This document shows positions 8,777-17,251 of a DNA stretch of 64,000 nucleotides, one piece after another. The first letter of the stretch is position 1. Each line of letters starts with the position of its first letter. The notes under the pieces are model-generated. The model searched no databases and was not told the DNA's origin. It saw only the letters and a program-made list of their open reading frames with translations. Origin of the DNA: Prosthecobacter sp. (GTDB lineage: Bacteria > Verrucomicrobiota > Verrucomicrobiia > Verrucomicrobiales > Verrucomicrobiaceae); contig NZ_JAXMIH010000005.1 in the NCBI RefSeq assembly GCF_034366625.1, positions 248,001 through 312,000 on the forward strand. Direction: 5' to 3'. The position numbers and the translations under genes were made by a program.

Positions 8777-11428
8777 AAACCCATCTCCTCATCTTCTCCA
8801 TTGTTCTTGGGTCCGTGTGCCTCCAAGCCGCAGACCCCGCCAAAAAGCCTGTCTATCCACCGCAGCCCTGGGCAGCATGGGTGGAGACTGATTTCCCGTT
8901 CTTCTCCTCGATCCTCGATCCTTGATGCGCGACGCGCAGGAGTCAGCGAGCACAATCTCACGTCGCGCGGGATCGTGCTGAACCTGGGCCATGAATGCTG
9001 GGTGTGCTTTGACACCGACCTCCTGCGCATCGCCGCCGTCTGGCGCGGCAAAGGCGTGACGGACAAGGCGCTGGCACCAGGATCGTATCTCGATGCGGGG
9101 CGTAAGACGCCGGGCGGACAGTTTCCGGCACCACAACCGGATGGAAAGCAGTGGATCGCCAACGGCATCTATCCGGGCTGGCAAACAGGAGACCGGATTG
9201 GCCGTGATGATCCGCGTGAACCAGCACCCAGCGTGGAGGAGGTTGGTCGCGGGCCGTTGCCGGAGGCAATGGGTCGGTTCAAAGCCGTGCGTCTCGTGCC
9301 GGAAGGCGTGGTGCTCGCATACGATGTGGCAAGTGTCGAAGTGAGCGAGTTCTGGGTCGTATCAAATCATGATTCGCATCCGTTGATCGAACGACATATG
9401 AGTGTTGGCGCCTCCACCAAGCCGCTGCTGCTGGTGCTGGGCGCGAAGTCGAACGGGCCATCACAGGAGATCGAGACGGGTGTCACGGTGACGGGAGGAA
9501 ACGCCGAGATCGTGCCGGACGAGACATTGTGGATTGTGCGCGTGCCGGCACATGATGCCGCCTTGTCGTTTTGCATCTCCTTATGCGATGAACACGACGC
9601 GCCCTCGGTGACTCCGCGTGCGATTCCAAGTGAGACGCCGAAACCACGCTGGCCGCAGGAGGCGATATCAAAGATCAAGCCATCGACCGCCAAGGACGTG
9701 TATGTCGTCGATCACATCGAGCTGCCCGCCGACAACCCATGGAAGCGTGCGCTGCGGCTCGGCGACATCCAGTTCCTCAAAGACGGCACGGGCGTGGGCA
9801 TCACCGTGGATGGCGATGTGTGGCTGATCCGCGGCCTGCACGAGATGAATGGCCCCGTGCGTTGGAAGCGCTTCGCCTCCGGCCTGCACGAGCCGATGAC
9901 GTGTGCGATCCGTGACGAGCAAATCTTTGTCTTCGACCGCAACGGCATCTGGAAACTGCGCGACACGAATGGCGATGGCGAGGCGGACGTGCATGAACTG
10001 TTCTCCAATGCCTTCGCGCAGACGGCGGACATGCGCGAGTTCCCGAGCACGCTGCGGCTCGCGCCCGGCGGCGAGTTTGTCATCGCGAAGGGCGGGCAGG
10101 AGGCCACGACGCTTGGCAAACACAATGGCAGCGTCTTGCGCATCTCCGCCGATGGCAAAAAAGCGAGCGTGCTCGGTTATGGCTTCCGCCAGCCGAGCAT
10201 CGGCGTGAATTTGCGCACGGGTCTCGTCACCTCGAGCGATCAGGAGGGGCAATACATTCCGAGCACGCCGCTGCACATCGTGCGCGATCATCAGTTCTAC
10301 GGCTTCCTCAGCGACAAGTTGCCCAAGGAAAAGTATCCCGCACCCATCGCCGAGCCGCTTGTGTGGATGCCGCATGCGGTGAACTCCTCCGCCATGTCGC
10401 AGGTGTGGCTGTTCGATGCAAAGCTGGGCGCGCTGAACGATTCGATGGTTCAAATCTGCTTCAACAAGCCGGAACTGCTGCGCGTGATCATGAACGAGCG
10501 CGGCACCAAGCTGCAGGCCAGCGTGGTGAGCATCACGGATGAGTTCGACTTTCCGCCGCTCAATGGCTCGGTGAATCCGGCGGACGGGCAGCTCTACCTC
10601 GCCGGCTTCCAGGTCATCGGCTGGGGCAACACACTCGACACACTCGCCGGCCTCTGCCGCGTGCGTTACACCGGTGCGCCGAGCCTGCTGCCGCGCGAGA
10701 TCGTGCCGATGGATCAAGGCGTGCTCCTGCGCTTCGACGTGGCCGTTGATCCGAAAAAAGCCGCCGATCCAGCCAGTTACTCGCTCGCCACGTGGGGTTA
10801 CAAGCGCGCTCACACCTACGGTTCCGCGCAATACAAGGCCGACGGCAGCACCGGCATCGACTGGCTCACGCCAAGCAGCGCGTATGTGAGCACGGATGGC
10901 CGCAGCGTGTTCGTCGGCGTGCCAGGGATGAAACCGGTGATGCAATTGCGCATTGGCTGGTCGCTCGCGAGCGCGGACGGAGCCGCGATGGAGCAGAACG
11001 CCTACACGACGCCACATGAACTCGTGAAGTTCGACGCGAAGGCGGAAGGTTATGGCGACATCACCGTCGATCTCACGCCACGCACTGCTGTGGCACAAGC
11101 TGCGGGACCGATCACCATCGAAGAAGGCCGCCGCCTCTCGCAGATGCTCGGCTGCGTCGCCTGCCATTCGGTGAAGGACCAGGATTTCTTCCACATCGGC
11201 CCGAAGTGGAAGGGTCTGTTCGGCACACAGCGTGACTACCTCACCGAGAAAAAGGCAAAAGGCACCATCGCCGCCGATGAGGCATACCTTCGCGAGTCCA
11301 TCCTGCAACCCAACGCCAAACGGCACACCTCCTTCACCAAGTCCGAATACGCCATGCCCAGTTACGCGGGCGTGATCACGGATACGCAGCTCGAATCGCT
11401 CGTGCTTTACATCAAGTCACTCAAATAA
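8773..11428 (+). pseudogene. Frameshifted DUF6797 / beta-propeller / cytochrome c protein
   Basis: Reading starts at the ATG at 8773 (ATGA overlap with the ceramidase-like gene) with a Sec signal peptide and continues WVETDFPFFSSILD, then stops at 8925. The family sequence resumes at once in the next frame as ARRAGVSEHNLTSRG and runs without interruption to 11428. The shift is explained by an extra 7-base unit at 8906-8926. Removing one unit restores an 882-residue protein. Domains in order are DUF6797, a sorbosone-dehydrogenase-like beta-propeller, and a C-terminal cytochrome c with CVACH. Such proteins are exported and thought to act in periplasmic redox chemistry. If the extra unit is real and not a sequencing error, the gene is off; downstream translation would need internal initiation without the signal peptide. 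Confidence 0.85.
8906..8926. repeat. Three tandem 7-base units causing a frameshift
   Basis: The sequence reads CCTCGAT, CCTCGAT, CCTTGAT without spacers. A seven-base unit is not a multiple of three, so one extra copy changes frame. With one CCTCGAT removed the reading is FFSSILDARRAG, continuous with both flanks. Confidence 0.85.
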
Positions 11429-11434
11429 CCGTTC

Positions 11435-12199
11435 ATGAACACACTCCGCCGTCTCCTCCTCACCACGCTGCTGATCGCCGCGAGCTTTGCGCCCGCCCAG
11501 GCCGCCAATCTCGTTCTCATGATCGGCGAGGACGAATATCTCACCTGGGAAACGCTGCCCTTCTTTGCTGAGAAGGAGTTAAAACCGCTCGGTCATCACG
11601 TCACGATCATCCACGCCGATGCCGCCGACAAAAATCACTTCCCCGGCCTCATCGAAGCCCTGCGCGATGCCGATCTGCTCCTTGTCAGCGTGCGACGCCG
11701 CACGCCACGGAAGGAAGAACTCGACGCCGTGCGCGCCTTCCTCGCCGCGGGCAGGCCATTGATCGGCATCCGCACCGCGAGCCATGCGTTTGCGCTGCGT
11801 CCAAATGACAAGGTCACCGATCCGAAACTCGACCACTGGCAGGATTTTGATCCCGCAGTGCTCGGCGGCAATTACAGCAATCACCATCGTGGCGAAGACA
11901 AGACCATCGTTGCTCTGGCACCGGGGGCGGAGGCGCACGCCATTCTGAAGAGCATCACCATCACCGAACTCATCGGCCACGGCACGCTGTACAAGAACAC
12001 CCCGCTCGCCACCGACGCCACGCCGCTGCTCATCGGCACCATTCCAAACCAGCCCGCCGAACCCGTCGCGTGGACTCATCGCTTCGGTCCGAAACAGGCC
12101 AAGATCTTCTACACATCATTCGGTCATCCCGATGATTTCAAAGACGCTGCATTTCGACGCCTGCTGCTCAATGCCATCGCATGGGCGCTCGCCAAATGA
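11435..12199 (+). CDS. ThuA-domain protein (trehalose-utilization-like)
   Basis: The 254-residue protein has a Sec signal peptide (MNTLRRLLLTTLLIAASFAPAQA) and one domain resembling ThuA, a glutamine-amidotransferase-like fold. Visible features are LVLMIGEDEY, DADLLLVSVRRR, GRPLIGIRTASHAF and GNYSNHHRGE. The classical amidotransferase cysteine is not evident where expected, as is common in ThuA proteins. It follows the frameshifted DUF6797 gene by 6 bases, and ThuA and DUF6797/cytochrome genes are often neighbours in this phylum. A role in periplasmic carbohydrate handling is the usual guess; the reaction is unknown. Confidence 0.85.
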   Translation: MNTLRRLLLTTLLIAASFAPAQAANLVLMIGEDEYLTWETLPFFAEKELKPLGHHVTIIHADAADKNHFPGLIEALRDADLLLVSVRRRTPRKEELDAVRAFLAAGRPLIGIRTASHAFALRPNDKVTDPKLDHWQDFDPAVLGGNYSNHHRGEDKTIVALAPGAEAHAILKSITITELIGHGTLYKNTPLATDATPLLIGTIPNQPAEPVAWTHRFGPKQAKIFYTSFGHPDDFKDAAFRRLLLNAIAWALAK

Positions 12200-12261
12200 T
12201 CTGGGTTTTACAGCAACTCTCACACTGAACGGACGTTCTTGGAGGACACCCAGCCACCACC

Positions 12262-13203
12262 ATGAAAACATTGCTCACCATCTCCCTGTGCTCGGTCAGT
12301 CTGCTCGCCATAGCGCAAGACAAAGGCATCAACCCCGAACGCCTGATGTCCAAGGACGCGAATAAGGACGGCAAATTGTCCAAAGAGGAGCTGGGCGACA
12401 AGTTCTGGCAGCGTGCCGCAGGACAGGATGCGAATGGCGATGGCGTGCTCGATCCGACAGAGATCGCCGCGATGCAGGGAAAAAAGGGACGCAAGGGAGA
12501 GGACCAGACACGTCCAGGTGGCTCGAACGCGGCGTTTCAAGTGCGTGAGTTCAAGGGAACCAACGGCCAGACGCTGCGCTACAGCTTGTTTGTTCCAGCG
12601 CAGAAAACCGATGCGCCGCTGCCGCTCGTGCTCTGTCTCCATGGCTCGGGTGGCAACACCGCTGCAGCGAACGTGCTCGCGGCTCCCGAGATGCAGGCAA
12701 AGCATCCGTGCATCGTGATCGCTCCGGCCTGTGATGGCAAATCGACGCGCTGGGTGGAAGGCGGGTTTCGCATCAAGGACAAGGAGGTGCGCGCGGTCAT
12801 GCCAGAGCTGATGGAAATGCTCGACGCAGTCATGGATGAGTTCAAAGCGGACCCGGCGCGTATCTACCTGACGGGTCAGTCGCTAGGCGGCGTGGGTTCG
12901 TGGGGGCTGATCGCCAATCATCCGGGAAAATTTGCCGCCGCCGTGCCAGTGTGCGGTTTTTGGGATCCTGCGGAAGCCGCGAAGATGAACGGTGTCGCGA
13001 TCTGGGCTTTTCACGGCGCCGATGATCCGACCGTGCCGGTGAGCGGATCGCGCGACATGATCGCCGCCTTGAAGAAGGCCGCGGTCACACCCGAACCGAA
13101 GTACACCGAGTTCCCCGGCGTGGGCCACGGCAGTTGGGTGCAGACGTATGAGACGGCGGAGCTGTGGGAGTGGCTCTTCGCGCAGCGGAAAGCGAAGCCC
13201 TGA
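12262..13203 (+). CDS. Secreted EF-hand esterase (PHB depolymerase/dienelactone hydrolase-like)
   Basis: The 313-residue protein has a Sec signal peptide (1-19) and then two EF-hand calcium loops, DANKDGKLSKEE (32-43) and DANGDGVLDPTE (56-67). An alpha/beta-hydrolase domain follows with HGSGG (oxyanion region, 127-131), the nucleophile elbow GQSLGG (Ser207), an acid in GADDPTVP (near 254) and GVGHG (His289). Feruloyl- or acetyl-ester hydrolysis outside the cytoplasm is likely by family, with calcium binding probably stabilising the fold. A purine-rich GGAGG lies 16 bases before the start, longer than ideal spacing. Confidence 0.85.
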   Translation: MKTLLTISLCSVSLLAIAQDKGINPERLMSKDANKDGKLSKEELGDKFWQRAAGQDANGDGVLDPTEIAAMQGKKGRKGEDQTRPGGSNAAFQVREFKGTNGQTLRYSLFVPAQKTDAPLPLVLCLHGSGGNTAAANVLAAPEMQAKHPCIVIAPACDGKSTRWVEGGFRIKDKEVRAVMPELMEMLDAVMDEFKADPARIYLTGQSLGGVGSWGLIANHPGKFAAAVPVCGFWDPAEAAKMNGVAIWAFHGADDPTVPVSGSRDMIAALKKAAVTPEPKYTEFPGVGHGSWVQTYETAELWEWLFAQRKAKP

Positions 13204-13269
13204 GGCGTCGCCTTGCACAGCGCGACATGCTCGCCATAGAAACGGGCTCAACCATCCCACGGCACCAGC

Positions 13270-14076
13270 ATGCGACTCCAAGACCAGGTCATTCTCATCA
13301 CCGGCAGCACCACCGGCATCGGCGAATTCATGGCGCGGCGATTTGTGATGGAGGGCGCGAAAGTCATCCTGCATGGCCGCGATGCGGCACGTGGTGAAGC
13401 GTTGAGAAAAGAACTCGGCACGGACAAGGCGGCGTTTTGCCAAGGGAGCCTCGAAGATCCGGCCTATCCCGAAAAGCTGGCCGCCGATGCAATTGTAGCC
13501 TTCGGCAAGGTCGATGCGCTGGTGAACAACGCGGCGTTGACGAATCGAGCGAAGATTGACGAGACGGATGCGACCATGTTTGACCGCATCATCGCGGTGA
13601 ATGCGCGTGCGCCGATGCTGCTCATCCGTGCGTTGCTGCCGGAGCTGAAGAAAAATCAGGGCGTCGTGCTGAACATCGGTTCCGTGCTCGCGCACTGCGG
13701 TCAGGCCAATTTACTCGCCTATTCGATGTCGAAGGGCGCTTTGATGACGATGACACGCAATCTAGCCGATGCACTGGGCCAGGATCGCGTACGCGTGAAC
13801 CAGCTCAATGTTGGCTGGACGCTCACGGAGAATGAATACCAGGTCAAACTCGGCGACGGACTCGGCGAAGGCTGGCCGGAGCGTCTTCCTGCTTACGCCA
13901 TCCCGATGGGACGCCTCATCATGCCCGAAGACATCGCTGCGGCATGCGTTTACTGGGTTGGGCGCGAAAGTTTTCCCATCACCGGCACCGTGGCCGAGCT
14001 GGAACAGTATCCGCTCATCGGCCGCTACACCAATCACGAAGGCGATCCTCTCAAACAACAAGACCACACCAACTAA
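13270..14076 (+). CDS. SDR-family NAD(P)-dependent oxidoreductase
   Basis: This 268-residue classical short-chain dehydrogenase has the Rossmann motif TGSTTGIG (11-18), NNAA (86-89), catalytic Ser138, and Tyr151 with Lys155 in YSMSK. There is no signal peptide. The gene is 5 bases upstream of the FAH-family hydrolase and near an aldo/keto reductase and an MFS transporter. In oxidative L-fucose or L-rhamnose pathways an SDR oxidises the sugar or its 2-keto-3-deoxy acid just before an FAH-type hydrolase, so a role as 2-keto-3-deoxy-acid dehydrogenase is a reasonable inference. Confidence 0.88.
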   Translation: MRLQDQVILITGSTTGIGEFMARRFVMEGAKVILHGRDAARGEALRKELGTDKAAFCQGSLEDPAYPEKLAADAIVAFGKVDALVNNAALTNRAKIDETDATMFDRIIAVNARAPMLLIRALLPELKKNQGVVLNIGSVLAHCGQANLLAYSMSKGALMTMTRNLADALGQDRVRVNQLNVGWTLTENEYQVKLGDGLGEGWPERLPAYAIPMGRLIMPEDIAAACVYWVGRESFPITGTVAELEQYPLIGRYTNHEGDPLKQQDHTN

Positions 14077-14081
14077 CCACG

Positions 14082-14942
14082 ATGAAACTGATCCGCTTTG
14101 GCAACCCTGGAGAAGAAAAACCCGGCCTCATCCTCGACGATGGCCGCCGCATTGATGCGTCCGCCTTTGGCAGCGACTACGATGAAAAATTCTTCGGTGG
14201 TGACGGTCTGGAGCGTCTCGCAGCTTGGGCGAAGGCCAATGCGGCTTCGGCACCGACGGTGAATGCCGCCGTGCGTCTCGGACCGTGCATCGCACGTCCG
14301 AGCAAGATCATCTGCATCGGTCTGAACTACAGCGATCACGCCAAAGAGTCCGGCATGCCGATTCCAGCGGAGCCGATCGTCTTCTTCAAGGCCACATCGG
14401 CGATTGTCGGCCCGAATGACAACGTCGTCATCCCGCGCAACTCGAAGAAGACCGACTGGGAGGTCGAGCTGGCCTTCGTGATCGGCAAAAAGGCCAGCTA
14501 CGTCAGCGAAGACGACGCGATGAGCCACGTCGCTGGCTATTGCGTGCACAACGACTACAGCGAACGCGAGTGGCAGCTCGAGCGCGGCGGCCAATGGGTC
14601 AAAGGCAAGAGCTGCGACACCTTCGCGCCCATCGGCCCGTTTCTCGCGACGAGCGATGAGATCCCTGATCCGCAGAACCTGAAGCTGTGGCTCAAACTGA
14701 ACGGCAAGACGATCCAGAACAGCAGTACCGCGCAAATGATCTTCGGCGTGAAGACACTGGTGAGTTATCTGAGCCAGTTCATGTCCCTGCTGCCCGGTGA
14801 CATCATCACCACTGGCACCCCTCCCGGCGTCGGCCTCGGCTTCAAGCCCGATCCCCTCTTTATGAAGCCCGGCGACGTCATCGAACTCGGTGTCGAAGGA
14901 CTCGGGGAACAGACGCAGACGGCGAAAGCCTTCAGTTCGTGA
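14082..14942 (+). CDS. Fumarylacetoacetate hydrolase family protein, likely diketo-deoxy-sugar-acid hydrolase
   Basis: The ATG at 14082 gives 286 residues. The N-terminal part (MKLIRFGNPGEEKPGLILDD) and core (CIGLNYSDHAKESGMP, KTDWEVELAFVIG, KGKSCDTFAPIGP, TTGTPPGVG) resemble enzymes acting on 2,4-didehydro-3-deoxy-L-fuconate or L-rhamnonate. These are often labelled ureidoglycolate lyase or 2-hydroxyhepta-2,4-diene-1,7-dioate isomerase. The acidic residues in the WEVEL segment belong to the metal site. Known family members cleave a C-C bond in acylpyruvate-type substrates, giving pyruvate and lactate in the fuconate pathway. The neighbouring SDR and aldo/keto reductase support a sugar-acid role; substrate identity is inference. 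Confidence 0.87.
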   Translation: MKLIRFGNPGEEKPGLILDDGRRIDASAFGSDYDEKFFGGDGLERLAAWAKANAASAPTVNAAVRLGPCIARPSKIICIGLNYSDHAKESGMPIPAEPIVFFKATSAIVGPNDNVVIPRNSKKTDWEVELAFVIGKKASYVSEDDAMSHVAGYCVHNDYSEREWQLERGGQWVKGKSCDTFAPIGPFLATSDEIPDPQNLKLWLKLNGKTIQNSSTAQMIFGVKTLVSYLSQFMSLLPGDIITTGTPPGVGLGFKPDPLFMKPGDVIELGVEGLGEQTQTAKAFSS

Positions 14943-15002
14943 AGTGAATCTGTTTTAGATTCAAGACTTGCTGGACAAAAGCGCGCTCATCAGGGCATTC
15001 TC

Positions 15003-15998
15003 GTGAGCATGGCGGCGCAGAGCGAACCACCCAAAGCAGTGCTGCGACCGCTCGCGAGGAGTGGTATCGGCATTTCCGCCATCGCGTTCGGTGGTGGGCC
15101 GGTGTCAGGGCTGATGACAGCGGATTCAAAGCGCGAGCAGCTTGCCACGGTGGAGCGCGCGATCATCCGTGGCATCAACTGGTTTGATACGGCGGCGACG
15201 TATGGTGCCGGCCAGTCGGAGCGAAGCCTCGGCGATGCGCTGGCCGAATTGCACGCGCCGGACTCGATCCATGTGGCCACGAAGGTGCGGCTTGCAGCGG
15301 AGGATCTCGGCGACATCAAGAGCGCGGTGAAGCGATCCGTGACTGGCAGCTTGCAGCGGCTGCGGCGTGAGCGTGTGACCTTGCTGCAACTGCACAATGC
15401 CATCACGCGGGAGCGTGGTGATGCGCCGACCTCAATCACGGTGGCTGATGTGCTCGGCAAGGGTGGTGTGCTGGAGGCATTTGAGGAACTGCGTACGGAG
15501 GGCGTGATGCCGCACTTCGGCCTGACCGGACTGGGTCAGTTGGAATCCTTGCGCGAGGTGCTTCAGCAAGGCGCATGGGCCACGATCCAGGTCAATGAGC
15601 ACGCCTTGATCCGCCGCGCGCCAGGACCGGACCATTTGATGACTATTTGCGCCACGCATGGGGTGGCGGTGCTGGCCATCCGCGTATTCGGCGGCGGAGC
15701 GCTTTCAGGCCAGCCACCGAGTGCACACACACTGAAGACGCCGTTCTTTCCGCTGCATCTCTACGAGCGCGATCAGGCCAATGCGCGGCAGCTCGCAAAC
15801 TTTCTGCCAGAGGCAATCAGCATGCCCGAGCTGGCGATTCGCCATGTGATCGGAAACGAAAGCATCACAACGGCGATCATCGGGTTTGCCAGTCCTCAGC
15901 AGGTGGACGACGCCATCCGCTGGGCTGCGCACGGTCCATTGCCTCGTGACATCCGTGATCACATCGCCCAAATGCCTTTGCCGGAAGAAACACCATGA
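15003..15998 (+). CDS. Aldo/keto reductase
   Basis: The 331-residue protein (from GTG 15003; ATG 15009 is two codons later and equally possible) is an aldo/keto reductase. Catalytic residues are visible as Asp62 and Tyr67 (WFDTAATYG), Lys94 (VATKV) and His131 (LQLHN). The GAGQSERSLG segment is like D-threo-aldose/L-fucose dehydrogenases and related plant and bacterial members. It would oxidise or reduce a sugar with NAD(P). Its stop overlaps the MFS transporter start (ATGA), and it follows the FAH gene by 60 bases, so a common sugar-catabolic unit is likely. Confidence 0.85.
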   Translation: MSMAAQSEPPKAVLRPLARSGIGISAIAFGGGPVSGLMTADSKREQLATVERAIIRGINWFDTAATYGAGQSERSLGDALAELHAPDSIHVATKVRLAAEDLGDIKSAVKRSVTGSLQRLRRERVTLLQLHNAITRERGDAPTSITVADVLGKGGVLEAFEELRTEGVMPHFGLTGLGQLESLREVLQQGAWATIQVNEHALIRRAPGPDHLMTICATHGVAVLAIRVFGGGALSGQPPSAHTLKTPFFPLHLYERDQANARQLANFLPEAISMPELAIRHVIGNESITTAIIGFASPQQVDDAIRWAAHGPLPRDIRDHIAQMPLPEETP

Positions 15999-17251
15999 AT
16001 ACTCAAGACTCTAACACGCAGCAGTCGCGTCTCTGGCTCGCCGTGGCGGGCGGTTTTCTCGCGTGGCTGTTTGCCGGGGTGCAGATGGCGATCATGCCCG
16101 TCGCCGCTCGTGCCGCATCGCGTGAATTACTCAGTGGTGCGTTCAGCGAGCACGAGGCAGGATCGTGGTTCGCGTGGTACACCGTTGCGTTCCTGCTTGG
16201 CGGAGCACTCGGCGGCGGGCTGTTCGGCATGATGGGCGACCGTTTTGGCCGTGTGCGCGGGCTGGGCTGGAGTGTGTTGTGTTACTCGCTGTTCGCGGGG
16301 GCGGGCGCTTTTGCGCACTCGCAGCCTGAATTGCTCGTCATCCGATTTCTCGCCAGTCTCGGCATCGGCGGCGTGTGGCCGAACTGTATGTCGCTCGCCG
16401 CCGAGTCGTATCCAAACGCCTCGCGCCCGATGCTCGCGGGCGTGTTGGGCTGCGCATCGAATGTCGGCGTGGCGTTGATGGGCGCGTTTGGCCTGATGCA
16501 TCCCATCAACGCCGAATCCTGGCGCGAAGTGATGATGTGGAGCGCGTTGCCGGGCGTGTTCGGATTGCTCATTCTCGCGCTGGTGCCGGAATCTGCGCGC
16601 TGGTTGCAAAGCCGTGGCGCAGCCAAAGCCAGCGTGACGCCCGTGCCACCGGTGGGAATTTTTCGTCCGCCGTTGCTGCGAAGCACACTGGCGGGCATCG
16701 CGCTCGGCACGGTGCCGCTGCTCGGTGCGTGGGGCGCGGGGAAATGGCTGTTTCCGTGGACGGATTCGTATAGCGCGCAGCTCGGCGACGGCTTCAAAGG
16801 CACCGCGCAATTTCTCTGGGGCGCTGGCGCTTCGATCGGCAGCTTTTTCGGCGGCTACCTGGCGCGGATGATGGGCCGCCGCGCCTCGTATGCGGCGATC
16901 AGCTTCGCCTCGTTCGTGGTGAACTGGAGCATCTTCCGGTTCATGACACCCGAGTCATCGGGCTTTCTGGGCATGGTTTTCCTGCTGGGTGTGGTGTCCA
17001 CCGCGTTCTTCGGCTGGCTGCCGCTGTTCCTGCCGGAGCTGTTCCCCACTTCTGCCCGTGCCACCGGCTCCGGCGTCTGCTACAACTTCGGCCGCATCCT
17101 CTCCGCCGCCGGTGTGCTCGGCGCCGGAGCCATGATGCAGGCCTTCGGCGACTATTCGCGCGTCGGCATGGCCGTGAGTTTTATCTATGCCATCGGGGTC
17201 GTAATCGCGCTGCTGGCGCCCAAGGACAAGACATCGGTGCTCAAGGACTGA
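15995..17251 (+). CDS. MFS transporter, probably sugar or sugar-acid uptake
   Basis: The 418-residue protein has twelve hydrophobic segments and the MFS signature GMMGDRFGRVRG between helices 2 and 3. A second, weaker copy (ARMMGRRAS) lies in the C-terminal half. It begins in the last codons of the aldo/keto reductase gene. Translational coupling to SDR, FAH and AKR genes suggests it imports their substrate. Its 3' end overlaps the convergent cupredoxin-fusion gene by 11 bases. Confidence 0.85.
   Translation: MNTQDSNTQQSRLWLAVAGGFLAWLFAGVQMAIMPVAARAASRELLSGAFSEHEAGSWFAWYTVAFLLGGALGGGLFGMMGDRFGRVRGLGWSVLCYSLFAGAGAFAHSQPELLVIRFLASLGIGGVWPNCMSLAAESYPNASRPMLAGVLGCASNVGVALMGAFGLMHPINAESWREVMMWSALPGVFGLLILALVPESARWLQSRGAAKASVTPVPPVGIFRPPLLRSTLAGIALGTVPLLGAWGAGKWLFPWTDSYSAQLGDGFKGTAQFLWGAGASIGSFFGGYLARMMGRRASYAAISFASFVVNWSIFRFMTPESSGFLGMVFLLGVVSTAFFGWLPLFLPELFPTSARATGSGVCYNFGRILSAAGVLGAGAMMQAFGDYSRVGMAVSFIYAIGVVIALLAPKDKTSVLKD

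Noticed and set aside
9668..11326. 552-codon minus-strand open frame opposite the DUF6797/cytochrome gene
   Set aside because: Composition typical of reverse-strand shadow; the plus strand has clear family sequence including CVACH.
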